Below, one piece after another: positions 1 to 11,238 of a stretch of DNA of 64,000 bases (positions are counted from its first letter, which is position 1; each line of letters starts with the position of its first letter). The stretch spans positions 2,170,001-2,234,000 of the forward strand of contig NZ_CP076643.1 of assembly GCF_019226825.1 (NCBI RefSeq), in the 5' to 3' direction. Source of the DNA: Vibrio ostreae (GTDB lineage Bacteria; Pseudomonadota; Gammaproteobacteria; Enterobacterales; Vibrionaceae). The notes under the pieces are model-generated. The model was not told the origin of the DNA. It did not search any database and saw only the letters and a list, made by a program, of their open reading frames with translations. The translations under genes were made by a program, and so were the position numbers.

Positions 1-382
1 CCAGCAGGTCCGTTATCGCCTGAGTATCAATGGCTTTAATCGTCGCATCATTATGCTGATTATCGGTGACGATATTTGCCTGACCGCCCGTTAACGAGCG
101 CGCCGCATAACCCAGTTTATTCAGGGTCATCGCCACCAGTGCCATAGATACCTGCTCACCGGCAGAGAGCAAAACATCAAGTTCTCTGGCAGTCGGAACA
201 CTGTCCACCTGATGGGCCAGGCCCAGCAGACGGTTGGTTTCACCCGACATAGCAGAAACAACTACAACAACTTGATTACCATCATCTTTCGCTTTGATGA
301 TGTGCTTGGCGACTAAGTGCATGTTTTCAATTGAACCAACTGAAGTGCCACCAAACTTTTGCACGATAATGGGCTTTTTCAC
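1..382 (-). CDS. lysC: Aspartate kinase, N-terminal part (cut by window edge)
   Basis: Aspartate kinase phosphorylates L-aspartate, the first step of the lysine, threonine and methionine pathways. The reading frame starts with GTG at 382-380 and gives MKKPIIVQKFGGTSVGSIEN, the conserved N-terminal substrate and nucleotide-binding motif (KFGGTS) of the amino acid kinase fold. About 127 codons are visible and the rest lies beyond position 1. It is transcribed in the same direction as alaS, with 218 bp and a hairpin between them, so it probably has its own promoter. The alaS-lysC order matches V. cholerae. The family call is secure; which aspartokinase isoenzyme this is cannot be judged from the N-terminus alone. 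Confidence 0.9.
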   Translation of the reverse strand, partial: MKKPIIVQKFGGTSVGSIENMHLVAKHIIKAKDDGNQVVVVVSAMSGETNRLLGLAHQVDSVPTARELDVLLSAGEQVSMALVAMTLNKLGYAARSLTGGQANIVTDNQHNDATIKAIDTQAITDLL

Positions 383-538
383 CAGTATTCACCTTCCCAG
401 GACCGAAGTCTCATTAAGACCAAACCTGTCAACAATCAGTTGAATATCAGTTTGATCACAATAAAAAACAAAACCAAGCGGCTAATCAGCCCGCTGTTGC
501 TCAAGCTAATTAAACCACTTGGTTGACCAGATAAAGTT

Positions 539-569
539 ACACTCAATCAACAAAACGCTGATTGAGTGT
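539..569 (-). terminator. Hairpin terminator after alaS
   Basis: An 11-bp perfect stem (ACACTCAATCA / TGATTGAGTGT) with a 9-nt loop lies 32 bp beyond the alaS stop codon. The following T stretch on the minus strand is weak, so termination may be partial. The rest of the 383-600 gap shows nothing else. Confidence 0.6.
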
Positions 570-600
570 CTTTAATTTTCAATGAATAACGATTTGATCG

Positions 601-3183
601 TTACAGACGCTCGGAAATCCAGGCATCGACTGACGCAAGCGCTGCCGGCAATGCTGCTGCATCGCTGCCACCCGCCTGAGCCATATCAGGACGACCACCG
701 CCTTTACCACCGACTTGCTGGGCCACCATATTGACCAGCTCACCGGCTTTCACTTTAGCCGTCAGATCTTTTGTCACACCAGCAATCAGGCCCACTTTAT
801 CGTCAGCCACGTTACCCAGCATGATGATGCCGCTGCCCATCTGGTTTTTCAGTTCATCAACCATACCGCGCAGCGCTTTGTTATCCGCGCCATCCAACTG
901 CGCAACCAGTACCTTCACGCCGGCAATCTCTTTGACATTGCTGGTCAGGTTGGCACTTTCTTTCGCTGCCAGTTTGTCTTTCAGCTGATTGATCTCTTTT
1001 TCCAGAGTCTTCGCTTTTGACGCCATCTCGTTCATTTTCTGCTGGTACTGAGCCTGTTGCTCGTCCAGGTAATCCAGCGCCGCTTCACCGGTCACCGCTT
1101 CGATACGACGCACACCGGCTGCGATACCGCTTTCCGAGATGATTTTGAACAGGCCGATATCACCAGTACTGTTGGCGTGGATACCACCACACAGTTCAGT
1201 GGAGAAATCACCCATCGACAGTACGCGTACCATCTCTTCGTATTTCTCGCCAAACAGTGCCATCGCACCTTTCGCTTTCGCCGATTCCACATCCATGATG
1301 TTGGTTTCGATCGGGTGGTTACGACGCACTTGTTCGTTCACCATACGCTCAACTTCTTTCAGCTCTTCAGCAGTGACCGCTTCCAGATGAGAGAAGTCAA
1401 AACGCAGCGCTTCAGCACGCACCAGCGAGCCTTTCTGCATGACGTGCTCGCCCAGAATACGGCGCAGCGCTTCGTGCATCAGGTGTGTCGCTGAGTGGTT
1501 GAGTGAAATCGCTTTACGACGCTTGGCATCCACATCCGTGGTCACGCTGTCGCCTTCAGCAAATACGCCTTCCGCCAACACACCGTAATGAGCAATCGCG
1601 TTCCCCAGTTTCTGAGTATCTTCAACCTGGAAAACACCAGATTCAGTTTTGATCGTACCGGTATCACCGCACTGACCACCTGACTCCGCGTAGAACGGCG
1701 TTTCATCCAGAATGATGATCGCCTGATCGCCTGCCGACAGTGAAGAAACTTCATTGCCTTCGACAAACAGCTTGCTGATGCGGCTTTGACCGGCTGTCGC
1801 GCCGTAGCCACAGAATTCAGTTTTGCCGTCCACTTTGATCATTGAGTTGTAGTCAGCACCAAAGTTACCCGCTTCACGCGCGCGCTGACGCTGCTCTTCC
1901 ATCGCCGCTTCAAAGCCCGCTTCATCAATGATGAAACCACGCTCACGTGCCACGTCGTTGGTCAGGTCAGCCGGGAAACCGTAAGTATCGTACAGCTTGA
2001 AGACAGTCTCGCCGTCCAGCTCGTTACCTTGCAGGTTGTCCAGAGCTTCATTGAGCAGTGACATACCGCGATCCAGGGTGCGGCCGAAGTTTTCTTCTTC
2101 GATGCGCAGTACTTTTTCCACGATAGCCTGTTGGTTCTTCAGAATATCACCGGCTGTGCCCATGATGTCCGCCAGAGGGCCAACCAGTTTGTGGAAGAAA
2201 GAACCCTGAGCACCCAGCTTGTTACCATGACGTACCGCACGACGAATGATACGGCGCAGTACATAGCCACGGCCTTCGTTAGACGGCATTACGCCATCCA
2301 CAATCAGGAACGCACAAGAACGGATGTGGTCTGCCACCACGCGCAGTGACTGATTAGACAGGTCGTCGTAACCAATCACTTCCGCCGTCGCTTTAATCAG
2401 CGTCTGGAACACATCGATTTCGTAGTTAGAGTGTACGCCCTGCATGATGGCAGAGATACGCTCGATACCCATACCGGTATCTACCGATGGTTTTGGCAGC
2501 GGTTCCATAGTGCCGTCAGCGTGACGGTTGAACTGCATGAAAACGTTGTTCCAGATTTCGATGAAACGGTCACCGTCTTCTTCTGGTGTGCCCGGACGGC
2601 CGCCCCAGATGTGATCACCGTGATCGTAGAAAATTTCGGTACACGGACCACAAGGGCCGGTGTCACCCATCTGCCAGAAGTTGTCTGATTCGTACGCTTT
2701 GCCGCCCGGCTTATCGCCGATGCGCACAATACGATCCGCCGGAACACCCACTTGTTTATTCCAGATATCAAACGCTTCATCATCGGTTTGGTAAACCGTA
2801 ACCAGCAGGCGGTCTTTTGGCAGTTTCAGTACATCAGTCAGAAACTCCCATGCAAACTTAATCGCATCTTCTTTGAAATAGTCACCAAAGCTGAAGTTAC
2901 CTAACATTTCGAAGAATGTGTGGTGACGTGCGGTGAAGCCCACGTTTTCCAGATCGTTGTGCTTACCACCGGCACGCACACAGCGTTGCGCGGTCGCCGC
3001 TCGGGTGTATCCACGCTTCTCCAAGCCTAGGAAACAATCTTTAAACTGGTTCATACCTGCGTTGGTGAACAGCAGGGTCGGGTCATTATCAGGCACCAGA
3101 GATGAACTCTCGACAATTTGGTGGCCTTTACTTTCAAAGAATGAGAGGAACGCGCGGCGAACCTCATCCGTGCTCATGTACAT
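601..3183 (-). CDS. alaS: Alanyl-tRNA synthetase
   Basis: Class II synthetase that charges tRNA-Ala. At 860 residues it is the usual size. The aminoacylation core begins [20 protein letters not shown] and contains [10 protein letters not shown]. The editing domain carries [11 protein letters not shown] near residue 565 and [12 protein letters not shown] near 665, which hold the zinc/editing histidines and cysteine. A C-terminal glycine-rich [13 protein letters not shown] motif and DHHA1 domain finish the protein. The start at 3183 is preceded by AGGAAGAG at normal spacing. recX lies upstream in the same direction and lysC downstream, as in V. cholerae. All parts are intact. Confidence 0.98.
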   Translation of the reverse strand: MYMSTDEVRRAFLSFFESKGHQIVESSSLVPDNDPTLLFTNAGMNQFKDCFLGLEKRGYTRAATAQRCVRAGGKHNDLENVGFTARHHTFFEMLGNFSFGDYFKEDAIKFAWEFLTDVLKLPKDRLLVTVYQTDDEAFDIWNKQVGVPADRIVRIGDKPGGKAYESDNFWQMGDTGPCGPCTEIFYDHGDHIWGGRPGTPEEDGDRFIEIWNNVFMQFNRHADGTMEPLPKPSVDTGMGIERISAIMQGVHSNYEIDVFQTLIKATAEVIGYDDLSNQSLRVVADHIRSCAFLIVDGVMPSNEGRGYVLRRIIRRAVRHGNKLGAQGSFFHKLVGPLADIMGTAGDILKNQQAIVEKVLRIEEENFGRTLDRGMSLLNEALDNLQGNELDGETVFKLYDTYGFPADLTNDVARERGFIIDEAGFEAAMEEQRQRAREAGNFGADYNSMIKVDGKTEFCGYGATAGQSRISKLFVEGNEVSSLSAGDQAIIILDETPFYAESGGQCGDTGTIKTESGVFQVEDTQKLGNAIAHYGVLAEGVFAEGDSVTTDVDAKRRKAISLNHSATHLMHEALRRILGEHVMQKGSLVRAEALRFDFSHLEAVTAEELKEVERMVNEQVRRNHPIETNIMDVESAKAKGAMALFGEKYEEMVRVLSMGDFSTELCGGIHANSTGDIGLFKIISESGIAAGVRRIEAVTGEAALDYLDEQQAQYQQKMNEMASKAKTLEKEINQLKDKLAAKESANLTSNVKEIAGVKVLVAQLDGADNKALRGMVDELKNQMGSGIIMLGNVADDKVGLIAGVTKDLTAKVKAGELVNMVAQQVGGKGGGRPDMAQAGGSDAAALPAALASVDAWISERL

Positions 3184-3368
3184 GCAGCTCTTCCTGAAAT
3201 ACTCAAGTTAGAATTTTGCGCTATTGTAAAGCATGGATAAGACTTCGCCTAGTTTTCTTCAAGAAAAGACGAAAATGAATTGAATTTTAATCCAATGTCA
3301 GAAGGTTAAATTTGCCCGCAACCGACAGGACAACAGAGAGTCCGGCCAGCCCCCGGGCACAGGTGGGA

Positions 3369-3827
3369 TTATTCGGTCTCGTCACTCAGCGCATACTGGA
3401 TTTGCTCAAAGCTGAAACCGCGGTACTGCAGAAAACGCACCCGTTTGGCATACTCTTTATTATCCTTGCCGCGCAAATCGCTGAATTTTTTCTGCGCCGT
3501 CTGTCTGGCCAGTTCAAACCAGTCGGTGCCCTCTTCGGCCAGCGCCTGATCAATCAGGTCACCGTTGACCCGTTTTTGCTGCAGCTCCTGACGAATGCGC
3601 CGTTCACCGTGACCTTTACTGATGTGCTGACGCACCTGGCTGTGGGCAAAACGCAAGTCGTCCAGAAAGCGGTGCTCAAGACAAAAGCTGAGCGCCTGGG
3701 CGATCTCCTGCTCGGGGTAGCCCTTTTGTTGCAGTTTCTGCGCCAGTTCATGTTCGCCATGGTCACGGCGTGACAGCAGTGCCAGTGCACTCTCCTGACA
3801 ACTGCGCGGAGAAGATTTGCCAAACAT
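3369..3827 (-). CDS. recX: Regulatory protein RecX
   Basis: RecX binds and caps RecA filaments and limits recombinase activity. The protein has 152 residues and the three-helix repeats typical of the family: [41 protein letters not shown] and a C-terminal [18 protein letters not shown]. It sits 138 bp downstream of recA in the same direction, with a recA terminator hairpin between them. As in E. coli, it is probably expressed by read-through during SOS induction. It is intact, with no unusual residues noted. Confidence 0.95.
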   Translation of the reverse strand: MFGKSSPRSCQESALALLSRRDHGEHELAQKLQQKGYPEQEIAQALSFCLEHRFLDDLRFAHSQVRQHISKGHGERRIRQELQQKRVNGDLIDQALAEEGTDWFELARQTAQKKFSDLRGKDNKEYAKRVRFLQYRGFSFEQIQYALSDETE

Positions 3828-3890
3828 AGTCGCTCCTTGGCGTGTGAATCACATTGATGAGGTGAGCGCGGCTTAGCACGCCAGAATAGG

Positions 3891-3916
3891 CAAAGCCCCG
3901 CACAGGCGAGGCTTTG
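3891..3916 (-). terminator. Hairpin between recA and recX
   Basis: CAAAGCC and GGCTTTG pair around a 12-nt centre that can pair further (CCCG / CGAG). It lies 50 bp after the recA stop. The T run is poor, which fits a leaky terminator allowing some recX expression. Confidence 0.6.
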
Positions 3917-3965
3917 ATTAACTGTTGATTGTAAGCCAGTCTTGCTCGGTGGCAAACCGCGCGGC

Positions 3966-5015
3966 TTACAACTCTTCTTCTTGCTCTGGCACTGCACCAA
4001 ACTCTGGCTCATCGGCTGGCACCTGAGTCGGGTTCAGCAGCATATCACGCAGTTTAGTGTCCAGTTCTTTGGCAATATGGGTGTTCTCACGCAGGTACTT
4101 ACACGCGTTTGCTTTGCCCTGGCCAATTTTATCGCCATTGTAGCTGTACCAGGCACCGGCTTTTTCCACCAGCTTGTGTTTCACGCCCAGATCCACCAGC
4201 TCACCTTCGCGGTTAAAGCCCTGACCGTACATGATCTGAGTATTGGCTTCTTTAAATGGTGCCGCGATCTTGTTCTTAACCACTTTGATACGGGTTTCGT
4301 TACCGACCACTTCGTCGCCTTCTTTAATCGAGCCGGTACGACGGATATCGAGACGGACTGACGCGTAGAACTTCAGCGCGTTACCACCTGTTGTGGTTTC
4401 CGGGTTACCGAACATCACCCCGATCTTCATACGGATCTGGTTGATGAAGATACACATACAGTTCGACTGTTTCAGGTTACCGGTCAGCTTACGCATCGCC
4501 TGTGACAGCATACGTGCCTGCAGACCCATGTGGCTGTCGCCCATCTCACCTTCGATTTCCGCTTTCGGCGTCAGTGCTGCAACCGAGTCCACCACCATAA
4601 CGTCAATCGCACCTGAACGAGCCAGCGCATCACAAATTTCCAGCGCCTGTTCACCGGTATCCGGCTGAGACACCAGCAGTGCGTCGATATCTACGCCCAG
4701 CTTCTTGGCATAGACAGGATCCAGTGCGTGCTCAGCATCGATAAAGGCACAGGTTTTACCTTCACGCTGCGCAGCGGCAATCAGTTCCAGAGTCAGTGTG
4801 GTTTTACCTGATGATTCAGGACCGTAAACTTCGACGATACGACCCATTGGCAGGCCACCGGCACCCAGAGCGATATCCAGAGAAAGTGAACCTGTAGAAA
4901 TGGTTTCAACATCCATGGTGCGGTTATCACCCAGACGCATGATGGAACCTTTACCGAATTGCTTTTCAATTTGACCCAGGGCTGCGGCCAGAGCCTTCTG
5001 TTTGTTCTCGTCCAT
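3966..5015 (-). CDS. recA: Recombinase RecA
   Basis: RecA is the ATP-dependent strand-exchange protein and SOS co-protease. The start chosen is ATG at 5015 ([20 protein letters not shown]), preceded by GGAGAGAG. The open frame continues upstream to 5117, but that extension has no family similarity and overlaps the promoter. The product has 349 residues with Walker [10 protein letters not shown], Walker [11 protein letters not shown], loop L2 [20 protein letters not shown] and an acidic tail [12 protein letters not shown]. Regulation is by LexA (SOS box at 5122-5137). recX follows. Confidence 0.98.
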   Translation of the reverse strand: MDENKQKALAAALGQIEKQFGKGSIMRLGDNRTMDVETISTGSLSLDIALGAGGLPMGRIVEVYGPESSGKTTLTLELIAAAQREGKTCAFIDAEHALDPVYAKKLGVDIDALLVSQPDTGEQALEICDALARSGAIDVMVVDSVAALTPKAEIEGEMGDSHMGLQARMLSQAMRKLTGNLKQSNCMCIFINQIRMKIGVMFGNPETTTGGNALKFYASVRLDIRRTGSIKEGDEVVGNETRIKVVKNKIAAPFKEANTQIMYGQGFNREGELVDLGVKHKLVEKAGAWYSYNGDKIGQGKANACKYLRENTHIAKELDTKLRDMLLNPTQVPADEPEFGAVPEQEEEL

Positions 5016-5115
5016 TACTCTCTCCAGACTGTCACTACTGCTCATGGTGAGGCTATCAATAGTGATACGTGAATGCGTAAAATTTGCTTCGACATAAGCT
5101 GTCATATTGCTGCTC

Positions 5116-5143
5116 ATTATACTGTTGATTCATACAGTGTCCA
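5116..5143 (-). promoter_or_regulatory. recA promoter with LexA (SOS) box
   Basis: On the minus strand there is TGGACA (5143-5138), a 16-bp spacer and TATAAT (5121-5116), a strong sigma-70 promoter. The spacer is filled by a CTG-N10-CAG LexA site at 5122-5137 (plus-strand centre ttgattcata). This is the same arrangement as in E. coli recA, so repressor and RNA polymerase compete for the site. The leader to the recA ATG is about 90 nt. Confidence 0.92.
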
Positions 5144-5186
5144 CCCCTGTATAGAAAAAACTTGCAGCAACCCGACAAACTTCAAA

Positions 5187-5675
5187 CTAACTTACTGATA
5201 AATGGTTTGCCACCCCGGCCAGGGCATGCTGTACCGCTAACTGACGCACTGTTTGCCGATCGCCGGCAAAAAACTGAGTCTCAACCTGCTGCCAGCCCTG
5301 CTTGTCCGCCCAGGCAAAACAGACCATGCCGACCGGTTTTTCTTCGCTGCCGCCACCGGGTCCGGCGATGCCGCTGATCGACACTGCGATGGTGCCGTTC
5401 GAATGGGCCAGTGCGCCCTGCGCCATCTCAATCACCACCGGCTCAGATACCGCGCCATGCTCCGCCAGCGTTTCTGCGCGCACGCCAATCATCTCCTGCT
5501 TGGCCTCGTTACTGTAGGTGACAAAGGCGCGGTCAAACCAGGCCGAGCTGCCGGCAATGTCGGTGACCGCGGCGGCCACACCACCACCGGTACAAGATTC
5601 TGCCGTGACCAGCACCTGCTGCCGTGCAAGCAATAACTCGCCTACCTGTTCACTTAATCGTTGCTGCAATTCCAT
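5187..5675 (-). CDS. pncC: Nicotinamide-nucleotide amidohydrolase (CinA C-terminal type)
   Basis: PncC deamidates nicotinamide mononucleotide in the pyridine nucleotide salvage cycle. The chosen start is ATG at 5675 (MELQQRLSEQVGELLLARQQ), preceded by AAGAGG. The 162-residue product matches the short stand-alone CinA-C family, which lacks the N-terminal MoCF domain. Diagnostic motifs are TAESCTGGGVAAAVTDIAGSS, with the catalytic serine region, and ISGIAGPGGGSEEKPVG. It is upstream of recA in the same direction and divergent from mutS, with an 86-bp gap. Confidence 0.93.
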   Translation of the reverse strand: MELQQRLSEQVGELLLARQQVLVTAESCTGGGVAAAVTDIAGSSAWFDRAFVTYSNEAKQEMIGVRAETLAEHGAVSEPVVIEMAQGALAHSNGTIAVSISGIAGPGGGSEEKPVGMVCFAWADKQGWQQVETQFFAGDRQTVRQLAVQHALAGVANHLSVS

Positions 5676-5761
5676 GCCCAAAAACCTCTTGTTGTGTCTT
5701 TTCGCTCGATAGGGATTCACGTATCCTAAGCCGCTATGTCCACAAACAAAAGAAGTAACCC

Positions 5762-8323
5762 GTGACTGCCGAGCAAAAACATACGCCCATGATGCAGCAA
5801 TATCTCAAACTCAAAGCAGAGAATCCGGATATTTTGCTGTTTTACCGGATGGGCGACTTTTATGAGCTGTTTTATGACGATGCCAAACGTGCCTCGCACC
5901 TGCTGGATATTTCCCTGACCAAACGCGGCGCGTCGGCCGGGGAGCCGATCCCGATGGCCGGTGTGCCATTTCATGCCGTGGAAGGGTATCTGGCCAAACT
6001 GGTTCAGCTCGGCGAATCGGTGGCTATTTGTGAACAAATCGGCGACCCGGCCACCAGCAAAGGCCCGGTGGAACGTAAAGTGGTGCGTATTGTCACGCCG
6101 GGCACGGTCACCGACGAAGCCCTGCTCTCGGAGCGGGTTGATAACCTGATCGCGGCGATTTACTACCATAATGGCCGCTTTGGTTACGCCACGCTGGACA
6201 TTACCTCCGGCCGTTTCCAGCTCAGTGAGCCGGAGTCGGAAGAAGCCATGGCGGCCGAACTGCAGCGCACCGCGCCGCGCGAGCTGCTGTTTCCGGAAGA
6301 TTTCGAACCGGTGCATTTGATGGCCAGCCGTCAGGGTAACCGCCGTCGCCCGGTGTGGGAGTTTGAACTCGACACCGCCAAGCAGCAGCTCAACCAGCAG
6401 TTCGGCACCCGTGACCTGGTTGGTTTCGGCGTCGAGCAGGCCAAGCTGGGCCTGTGTGCGGCCGGCTGCCTGATCCAGTATGTCAAAGACACCCAACGCA
6501 CCGCCCTGCCGCATATCCGCTCGCTGACGTTTGACCGTCAGGATCACTCAGTGATCCTCGATGCTGCGACCCGCCGTAATCTGGAACTGACCCAGAACCT
6601 GGCCGGCGGCAGCGACAACACTCTGGCCGAAGTGCTTGATCACTGTGCCACCCCGATGGGCAGCCGGATGCTGAAACGCTGGATCCACCAGCCGATGCGC
6701 AGCCTGGATACCCTCAATCAGCGTCTCGATGCGATTGGGGAAATCAAACAGCAGGGCCTGTTTGCCGATCTCTATCCGGTGCTGAAACAGATAGGTGATA
6801 TCGAACGTATTCTGGCCCGTCTCGCCCTGCGCTCGGCCCGGCCGCGCGATCTGGCCCGCCTGCGCAACGCGCTGCAGCAACTGCCGGAGCTAAGTGACGT
6901 ATTGCAGCCGCTTGAAGGCGACTATCTTGGCAAACTGCGTGAGTTCGCCCAGCCTCTTGATGAGCTATGCGAACTGCTTGAGCAGTCGATCAAGGACAAC
7001 CCGCCAGTGGTGATCCGCGATGGCGGCGTGATTGCCGACGGCTACAGTGCCGAACTGGATGAATGGCGCGATCTGGCCAACGGCGCGACCGAATACCTCG
7101 ACAAACTGGAGGCAGAAGAGCGCGATCGCCACGGCATCGACACGCTCAAAGTCGGCTATAACAATGTGCACGGCTTTTATATTCAGGTCAGCCGCGGCCA
7201 GAGCCACCTGGTGCCACCGCACTATGTGCGTCGCCAGACCCTGAAAAATGCCGAACGCTACATTATTCCGGAACTGAAACAGCACGAAGACAAGGTACTC
7301 AATTCCAAATCCAAAGCACTGGCACTGGAAAAACAGCTGTGGGAGCAACTGTTTGATCTGCTGCTGCCACAACTGGAGCAGATGCAGAACCTGGCCTCAG
7401 CGCTGTCGCAACTGGACGTACTGCAAAACCTGGCCGAACGGGCAGAAAGCCTCGATTACTGCCGTCCGCAACTGAGCGAAGAGCCGGGCATTCATATTCA
7501 GGGCGGCCGCCACCCAGTGGTCGAGCAGGTGCTGGACGAACCCTTTATCGCCAACCCGATAGAGCTGAATCCGCAGCGTAAAATGCTGATCATTACCGGT
7601 CCGAATATGGGCGGTAAATCGACTTATATGCGCCAGACCGCTTTGATTGCCCTGCTGGCGCACATCGGTGCCTATGTACCGGCCGAGTCCGCCCGTATCG
7701 GCTCGCTGGATCGCATTTTCACCCGTATCGGCGCGTCAGACGATCTGGCCTCAGGCCGTTCGACCTTTATGGTTGAGATGACCGAAACCGCCAACATTCT
7801 CCACAATGCCACCGCTCGCAGCCTGGTACTGATGGACGAAATTGGCCGCGGCACCAGTACCTATGATGGCCTGTCTCTGGCCTGGGCCAGTGCGGAATGG
7901 CTGGCCAAACAAATTGGCTCGATGACGCTGTTTGCGACCCATTACTTTGAGCTGACCGAGCTGCCCAACACCCTGCCGCATCTGGCCAATGTCCATTTAG
8001 ACGCGGTAGAACACGGCGATGATATTGCCTTTATGCACGCAGTGCAGGAAGGCGCGGCCAGCAAGTCGTATGGTCTGGCCGTAGCCGGACTGGCCGGTGT
8101 ACCGAAAGCGGTGATCAAGAACGCGCGCAGCAAACTGAGCCAGTTAGAGCAGCTCAGCCTGCAGCAACCAAGCAGCCACCCAAGTCAGGTGGATATCACC
8201 AATCAGCTCAGCCTTATCCCGGAGCCAAGCGAAGTGGAACAGGCGCTGGCCGGTATCGACCCGGATGATCTGACCCCGCGTCAGGCACTGGAAGCGTTGT
8301 ACCGCCTGAAGAAAATGCTCTGA
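5762..8323 (+). CDS. mutS: DNA mismatch repair protein MutS
   Basis: MutS recognises base mismatches and starts methyl-directed repair with MutL and MutH. It has 853 residues, equal to the E. coli protein. The mismatch-binding domain has [11 protein letters not shown] (the Phe-x-Glu wedge). The C-terminal ATPase has Walker [11 protein letters not shown], Walker [16 protein letters not shown] and the [13 protein letters not shown] switch. The start is GTG at 5762 with AGAAG upstream; the nearby ATG at 5736 is out of frame and ends after nine codons. The gene is intact, so the strain is not a mutS mutator by this locus. Confidence 0.97.
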   Translation: MTAEQKHTPMMQQYLKLKAENPDILLFYRMGDFYELFYDDAKRASHLLDISLTKRGASAGEPIPMAGVPFHAVEGYLAKLVQLGESVAICEQIGDPATSKGPVERKVVRIVTPGTVTDEALLSERVDNLIAAIYYHNGRFGYATLDITSGRFQLSEPESEEAMAAELQRTAPRELLFPEDFEPVHLMASRQGNRRRPVWEFELDTAKQQLNQQFGTRDLVGFGVEQAKLGLCAAGCLIQYVKDTQRTALPHIRSLTFDRQDHSVILDAATRRNLELTQNLAGGSDNTLAEVLDHCATPMGSRMLKRWIHQPMRSLDTLNQRLDAIGEIKQQGLFADLYPVLKQIGDIERILARLALRSARPRDLARLRNALQQLPELSDVLQPLEGDYLGKLREFAQPLDELCELLEQSIKDNPPVVIRDGGVIADGYSAELDEWRDLANGATEYLDKLEAEERDRHGIDTLKVGYNNVHGFYIQVSRGQSHLVPPHYVRRQTLKNAERYIIPELKQHEDKVLNSKSKALALEKQLWEQLFDLLLPQLEQMQNLASALSQLDVLQNLAERAESLDYCRPQLSEEPGIHIQGGRHPVVEQVLDEPFIANPIELNPQRKMLIITGPNMGGKSTYMRQTALIALLAHIGAYVPAESARIGSLDRIFTRIGASDDLASGRSTFMVEMTETANILHNATARSLVLMDEIGRGTSTYDGLSLAWASAEWLAKQIGSMTLFATHYFELTELPNTLPHLANVHLDAVEHGDDIAFMHAVQEGAASKSYGLAVAGLAGVPKAVIKNARSKLSQLEQLSLQQPSSHPSQVDITNQLSLIPEPSEVEQALAGIDPDDLTPRQALEALYRLKKML

Positions 8324-8374
8324 GCCTTGCCGGCATCAACTGACGGTCGGTAAGTTCACACATTCAGCAAGATC

Positions 8375-8406
8375 AAAAAAGGCACTCAACTGAGTGCCTT
8401 TTTCAT
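8375..8406. terminator. Bidirectional terminator between mutS and rpoS
   Basis: A stem GGCACTC / GAGTGCC with an AACT loop is flanked by A6 on the left and T7 on the right. It can therefore serve mutS on the plus strand and rpoS on the minus strand. Confidence 0.85.
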
Positions 8407-8527
8407 ATTTAAGCTGCGCATTGACCGCTTTAGCTGCACGTTGGCCTTGCTAAACGGCGCAGTAAGGTACAATTCAGCAGGGTACAATGCCGTAAGAACA
8501 ATATCGGTAAAAGGTATCACTAACGGA

Positions 8528-9520
8528 TTATTGCTCGTTTTCTACGTTAAACAGCGATTCCATATTCAGACCCTGTTTCATCAGGATTTCACGCAGACGA
8601 CGCAGGCCTTCGACCTGGATCTGACGTACCCGCTCACGGGTCAGGTTAATTTCGCGACCGACTTCTTCCAGCGTAGAAGGTTCATAACCGAGCAGGCCAA
8701 AACGGCGCGCCAGCACTTCTTTCTGTTTCGGATTCAGTTCATCCAGCCAGGCAACCAGTGAGTCACGGATGTCATCGTCCTGAGTCGAGACTTCCGGGTC
8801 CGAGTTGTTGATGTCCGGAATAATGTCGAGCAGCGCTTTGTCGCCGTCACCACCAATCGGCGTATCCACTGAGCTGATACGCTCATTGAGGCGCAGCATT
8901 TTACTGACATCATCCACCGGTTTATCCAGCTCCAGTGCGATCTCTTCTGCCGTTGGCTCGTGATCGAGTTTTTGCGACAGTTCACGCGCAGTACGCAGGT
9001 AAATGTTGAGCTCTTTGACGACGTGAATCGGCAGACGAATGGTACGGGTCTGGTTCATCAGCGCACGTTCAATGGTCTGGCGGATCCACCAGGTGGCGTA
9101 GGTCGAGAAACGGAAGCCGCGTTCCGGATCAAATTTTTCCACCGCACGGATCAGACCCAGGTTGCCTTCTTCAATCAGATCAAGCAGAGCCAGACCACGA
9201 TTGCTGTAACGGCGTGAGATCTTGACCACCAGGCGCAGGTTACTTTCGATCATACGTTTGCGTGCCGCTTCATCGCCGCGCAGAGCACGACGGGCATACA
9301 AAACTTCTTCTTCGGCGGTTAAAAGTGGTGAGAAACCAATCTCACTCAGATACATCTGAGTGGCATCCAGACTCTTCGTCGATGCGTCAAATTCTTCGCG
9401 AATCTCTTCAGATTGGTCTTTACTGTTAGTGAGTTGTTCTTCAGCTTCCGCGGCATTCATTGCTTCGGCATCGAATTCAAACTCTTCGTCGACTTTAGTG
9501 GCTGTATTGCTGATACTCAT
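8528..9520 (-). CDS. rpoS: RNA polymerase sigma factor RpoS
   Basis: Stationary-phase and general stress sigma factor. The 330 residues comprise an acidic N-terminus, region 1.2 ([20 protein letters not shown]), region 2 ([20 protein letters not shown] and [17 protein letters not shown]), region 3 and region 4 ([15 protein letters not shown]). The ATG at 9520 follows an AGGGGAGG ribosome-binding site at ideal spacing. It lies directly downstream of nlpD, the usual enterobacterial and Vibrio order. In E. coli the main rpoS promoter lies inside nlpD, and the same is likely here. No truncation is seen. Confidence 0.97.
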   Translation of the reverse strand: MSISNTATKVDEEFEFDAEAMNAAEAEEQLTNSKDQSEEIREEFDASTKSLDATQMYLSEIGFSPLLTAEEEVLYARRALRGDEAARKRMIESNLRLVVKISRRYSNRGLALLDLIEEGNLGLIRAVEKFDPERGFRFSTYATWWIRQTIERALMNQTRTIRLPIHVVKELNIYLRTARELSQKLDHEPTAEEIALELDKPVDDVSKMLRLNERISSVDTPIGGDGDKALLDIIPDINNSDPEVSTQDDDIRDSLVAWLDELNPKQKEVLARRFGLLGYEPSTLEEVGREINLTRERVRQIQVEGLRRLREILMKQGLNMESLFNVENEQ

Positions 9521-9589
9521 AGCGCCTCCCCTGGCGAGCTAGCAAGACATTACTACTGCTTAATGTCACATGACTCTGAACAAGTATGT

Positions 9590-10612
9590 TTATGGTAAGT
9601 AGCGTTTTGGATTCACTGACTTACCTTGATAACGAATTTCAAAATGTAAGCGAACACTACTGGCTCCTGAACTGCCCATTGTGGCTATCTTCTGGCCGGC
9701 GTTTACACTTTGTCCTTCTTTAACCAGCAACCGATCGTTGTGGGCATAAGCACTCAGATAATGATCGTTGTGCTTGATAATGACTAGATTGCCATATCCG
9801 CGTAGTGCACTGCCCGAATAAACCACTGTTCCTGCTGCGGTGGACATGATGGACTGACCGCGCTGTCCTGCGATGTCGATCCCCTTGTTGCCTTGATCCC
9901 CAGCGGAAAAGTTCTGAATCACCCGACCTTTAGTCGGCCACATCCACTTCGCTACTTTAGCACTCGAACTCGCTGGCTTTTTAGCACTCGAACTCGCTGG
10001 CTTAGCGTTGGAACTCGCTGGCCTGGCGTTCGATTGAGCTACCTTAGCGTTCGAAGATGAAGATTCACTTACTTTTTTGTTAACAGTTTGTTTATTTACA
10101 GAACCAACATACTCCTTTGGTTTTGATTGTTCAACACCCTTATTTGGGTATTTTTTAACCTGATCAGCGGTTACATTAGCAGTTTGTGATATTGATGCGG
10201 TATTAGAGCCATTGCTCATTTTGATCGGTTTAGCAGCAGAAGCCGCTGCTTTAGCCGGCGCTGATGCGGCCGCAGCCACAGCAACCGCTGGACCAGCTCC
10301 GGTGCCGCCATAAGCGGGAGGCGTGTAGGCAGGCTGCCAGAGCTTAAGTTTCTGCCCCGGGTGAATGGTGTAAGGTTTCGGCAGATTATTGTAACGAATG
10401 ATGTCATTAACGTTCTTATCGGTAATATAGGCGATGTAGTACAAGGTATCGCCACGGCGAACCTCATAGTAGCTGCCACGATAACTGCCACGTTCGATAG
10501 AGGTGTAATCTTTCTTCAGTCCCGATACCGGCGCAGGGGTATGCGCTACGCAGCCTATCATCAGACTACACAGCCCTGCGACCAGTAAACTTCGGCACCA
10601 AAGCGGGCGCAT
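9590..10612 (-). CDS. nlpD: Murein hydrolase activator NlpD
   Basis: Lipoprotein that activates the amidase AmiC during daughter-cell separation. Residues 1-20 form a lipoprotein signal peptide with lipobox LMIGC, lipidated at Cys21. A LysM domain (YEVRRGDTLYYIAYITDKNV) binds peptidoglycan. A C-terminal LytM/M23 domain (residues about 230-340) has RLHFE in place of the catalytic HLHFE, as expected for a non-enzymatic activator. The linker has a PASSNAK/PASSSAK-type repeat, encoded by near-identical DNA units around 9,960-10,030. Its ATG overlaps the pcm stop codon as ATGA, so the two are translationally coupled. Confidence 0.96.
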   Translation of the reverse strand: MRPLWCRSLLVAGLCSLMIGCVAHTPAPVSGLKKDYTSIERGSYRGSYYEVRRGDTLYYIAYITDKNVNDIIRYNNLPKPYTIHPGQKLKLWQPAYTPPAYGGTGAGPAVAVAAAASAPAKAAASAAKPIKMSNGSNTASISQTANVTADQVKKYPNKGVEQSKPKEYVGSVNKQTVNKKVSESSSSNAKVAQSNARPASSNAKPASSSAKKPASSSAKVAKWMWPTKGRVIQNFSAGDQGNKGIDIAGQRGQSIMSTAAGTVVYSGSALRGYGNLVIIKHNDHYLSAYAHNDRLLVKEGQSVNAGQKIATMGSSGASSVRLHFEIRYQGKSVNPKRYLP

Positions 10613-11238
10613 CAGGCCAGATCACCAGAAACTAAAGGCACAAAACGCACCATCTCCACCACATGGGTGTCGAAATGGTCACCATGGCGAACAATCAGCA
10701 GCAGTTGCTGCTCTTCTTCACCGACCGGGATCACCAGACGTCCGCCGTCAGCCAGTTGATCCAGCAGAGCCTGCGGAACAACGGGAGCGGCTGCGGTCAC
10801 AATGATGGCATCAAACGGCCCTTTCGCCGCCCAGCCCTGCCAGCCGTCACCGTGTTTGGTGGAAACATTATAAATATCGAGCTGCTTAAGACGGCGCTTT
10901 GCTTCCCACTGCAGCGACTTTATCCGCTCCACCGAACAGACATGATCGACCAGCTGTGCCAGCACTGCGGTCTGGTAACCAGAGCCTGTGCCAACTTCCA
11001 GCACCTTACTGTCACGCTGCAACCCGAGCATCTGGGTCATTTTCGCCACGATGTAAGGCTGGGAAATGGTCTGACCCTGACCGATCGGCAAAGCGTTATT
11101 ATCATAGGCCTGATGCATCATCGCCTGCGACACGAACTTTTCCCGTGGCAGAGCGTGGATGGCGGCCAGTACTTTCTCATCACTAATACCGTGACCGGAT
11201 AACAGTTGAATCAGTTTGTCCGCTTTCGGATTAGTCAT
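10612..11238 (-). CDS. pcm: Protein-L-isoaspartate O-methyltransferase
   Basis: Uses S-adenosylmethionine to methylate L-isoaspartyl residues and so repair aged proteins. The ATG at 11238 ([18 protein letters not shown]) is preferred over a GTG two codons earlier because AGGAAGG is correctly spaced for the ATG. The 208 residues include the SAM-binding [15 protein letters not shown] and the family motif [15 protein letters not shown]. The start overlaps the surE stop and the stop overlaps the nlpD start. surE-pcm-nlpD-rpoS is thus one tightly packed stress-survival operon. Confidence 0.97.
   Translation of the reverse strand: MTNPKADKLIQLLSGHGISDEKVLAAIHALPREKFVSQAMMHQAYDNNALPIGQGQTISQPYIVAKMTQMLGLQRDSKVLEVGTGSGYQTAVLAQLVDHVCSVERIKSLQWEAKRRLKQLDIYNVSTKHGDGWQGWAAKGPFDAIIVTAAAPVVPQALLDQLADGGRLVIPVGEEEQQLLLIVRHGDHFDTHVVEMVRFVPLVSGDLA

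Noticed and set aside
5016..5117. Longer RecA N-terminus of 34 residues
   Set aside because: It overlaps the promoter -10 and leader, has no family similarity, and the internal ATG has the better ribosome-binding site.
5147..5165. Second LexA box upstream of recA
   Set aside because: CTG at 5147 is followed by an A-rich stretch and no CAG at the required 10-bp distance.
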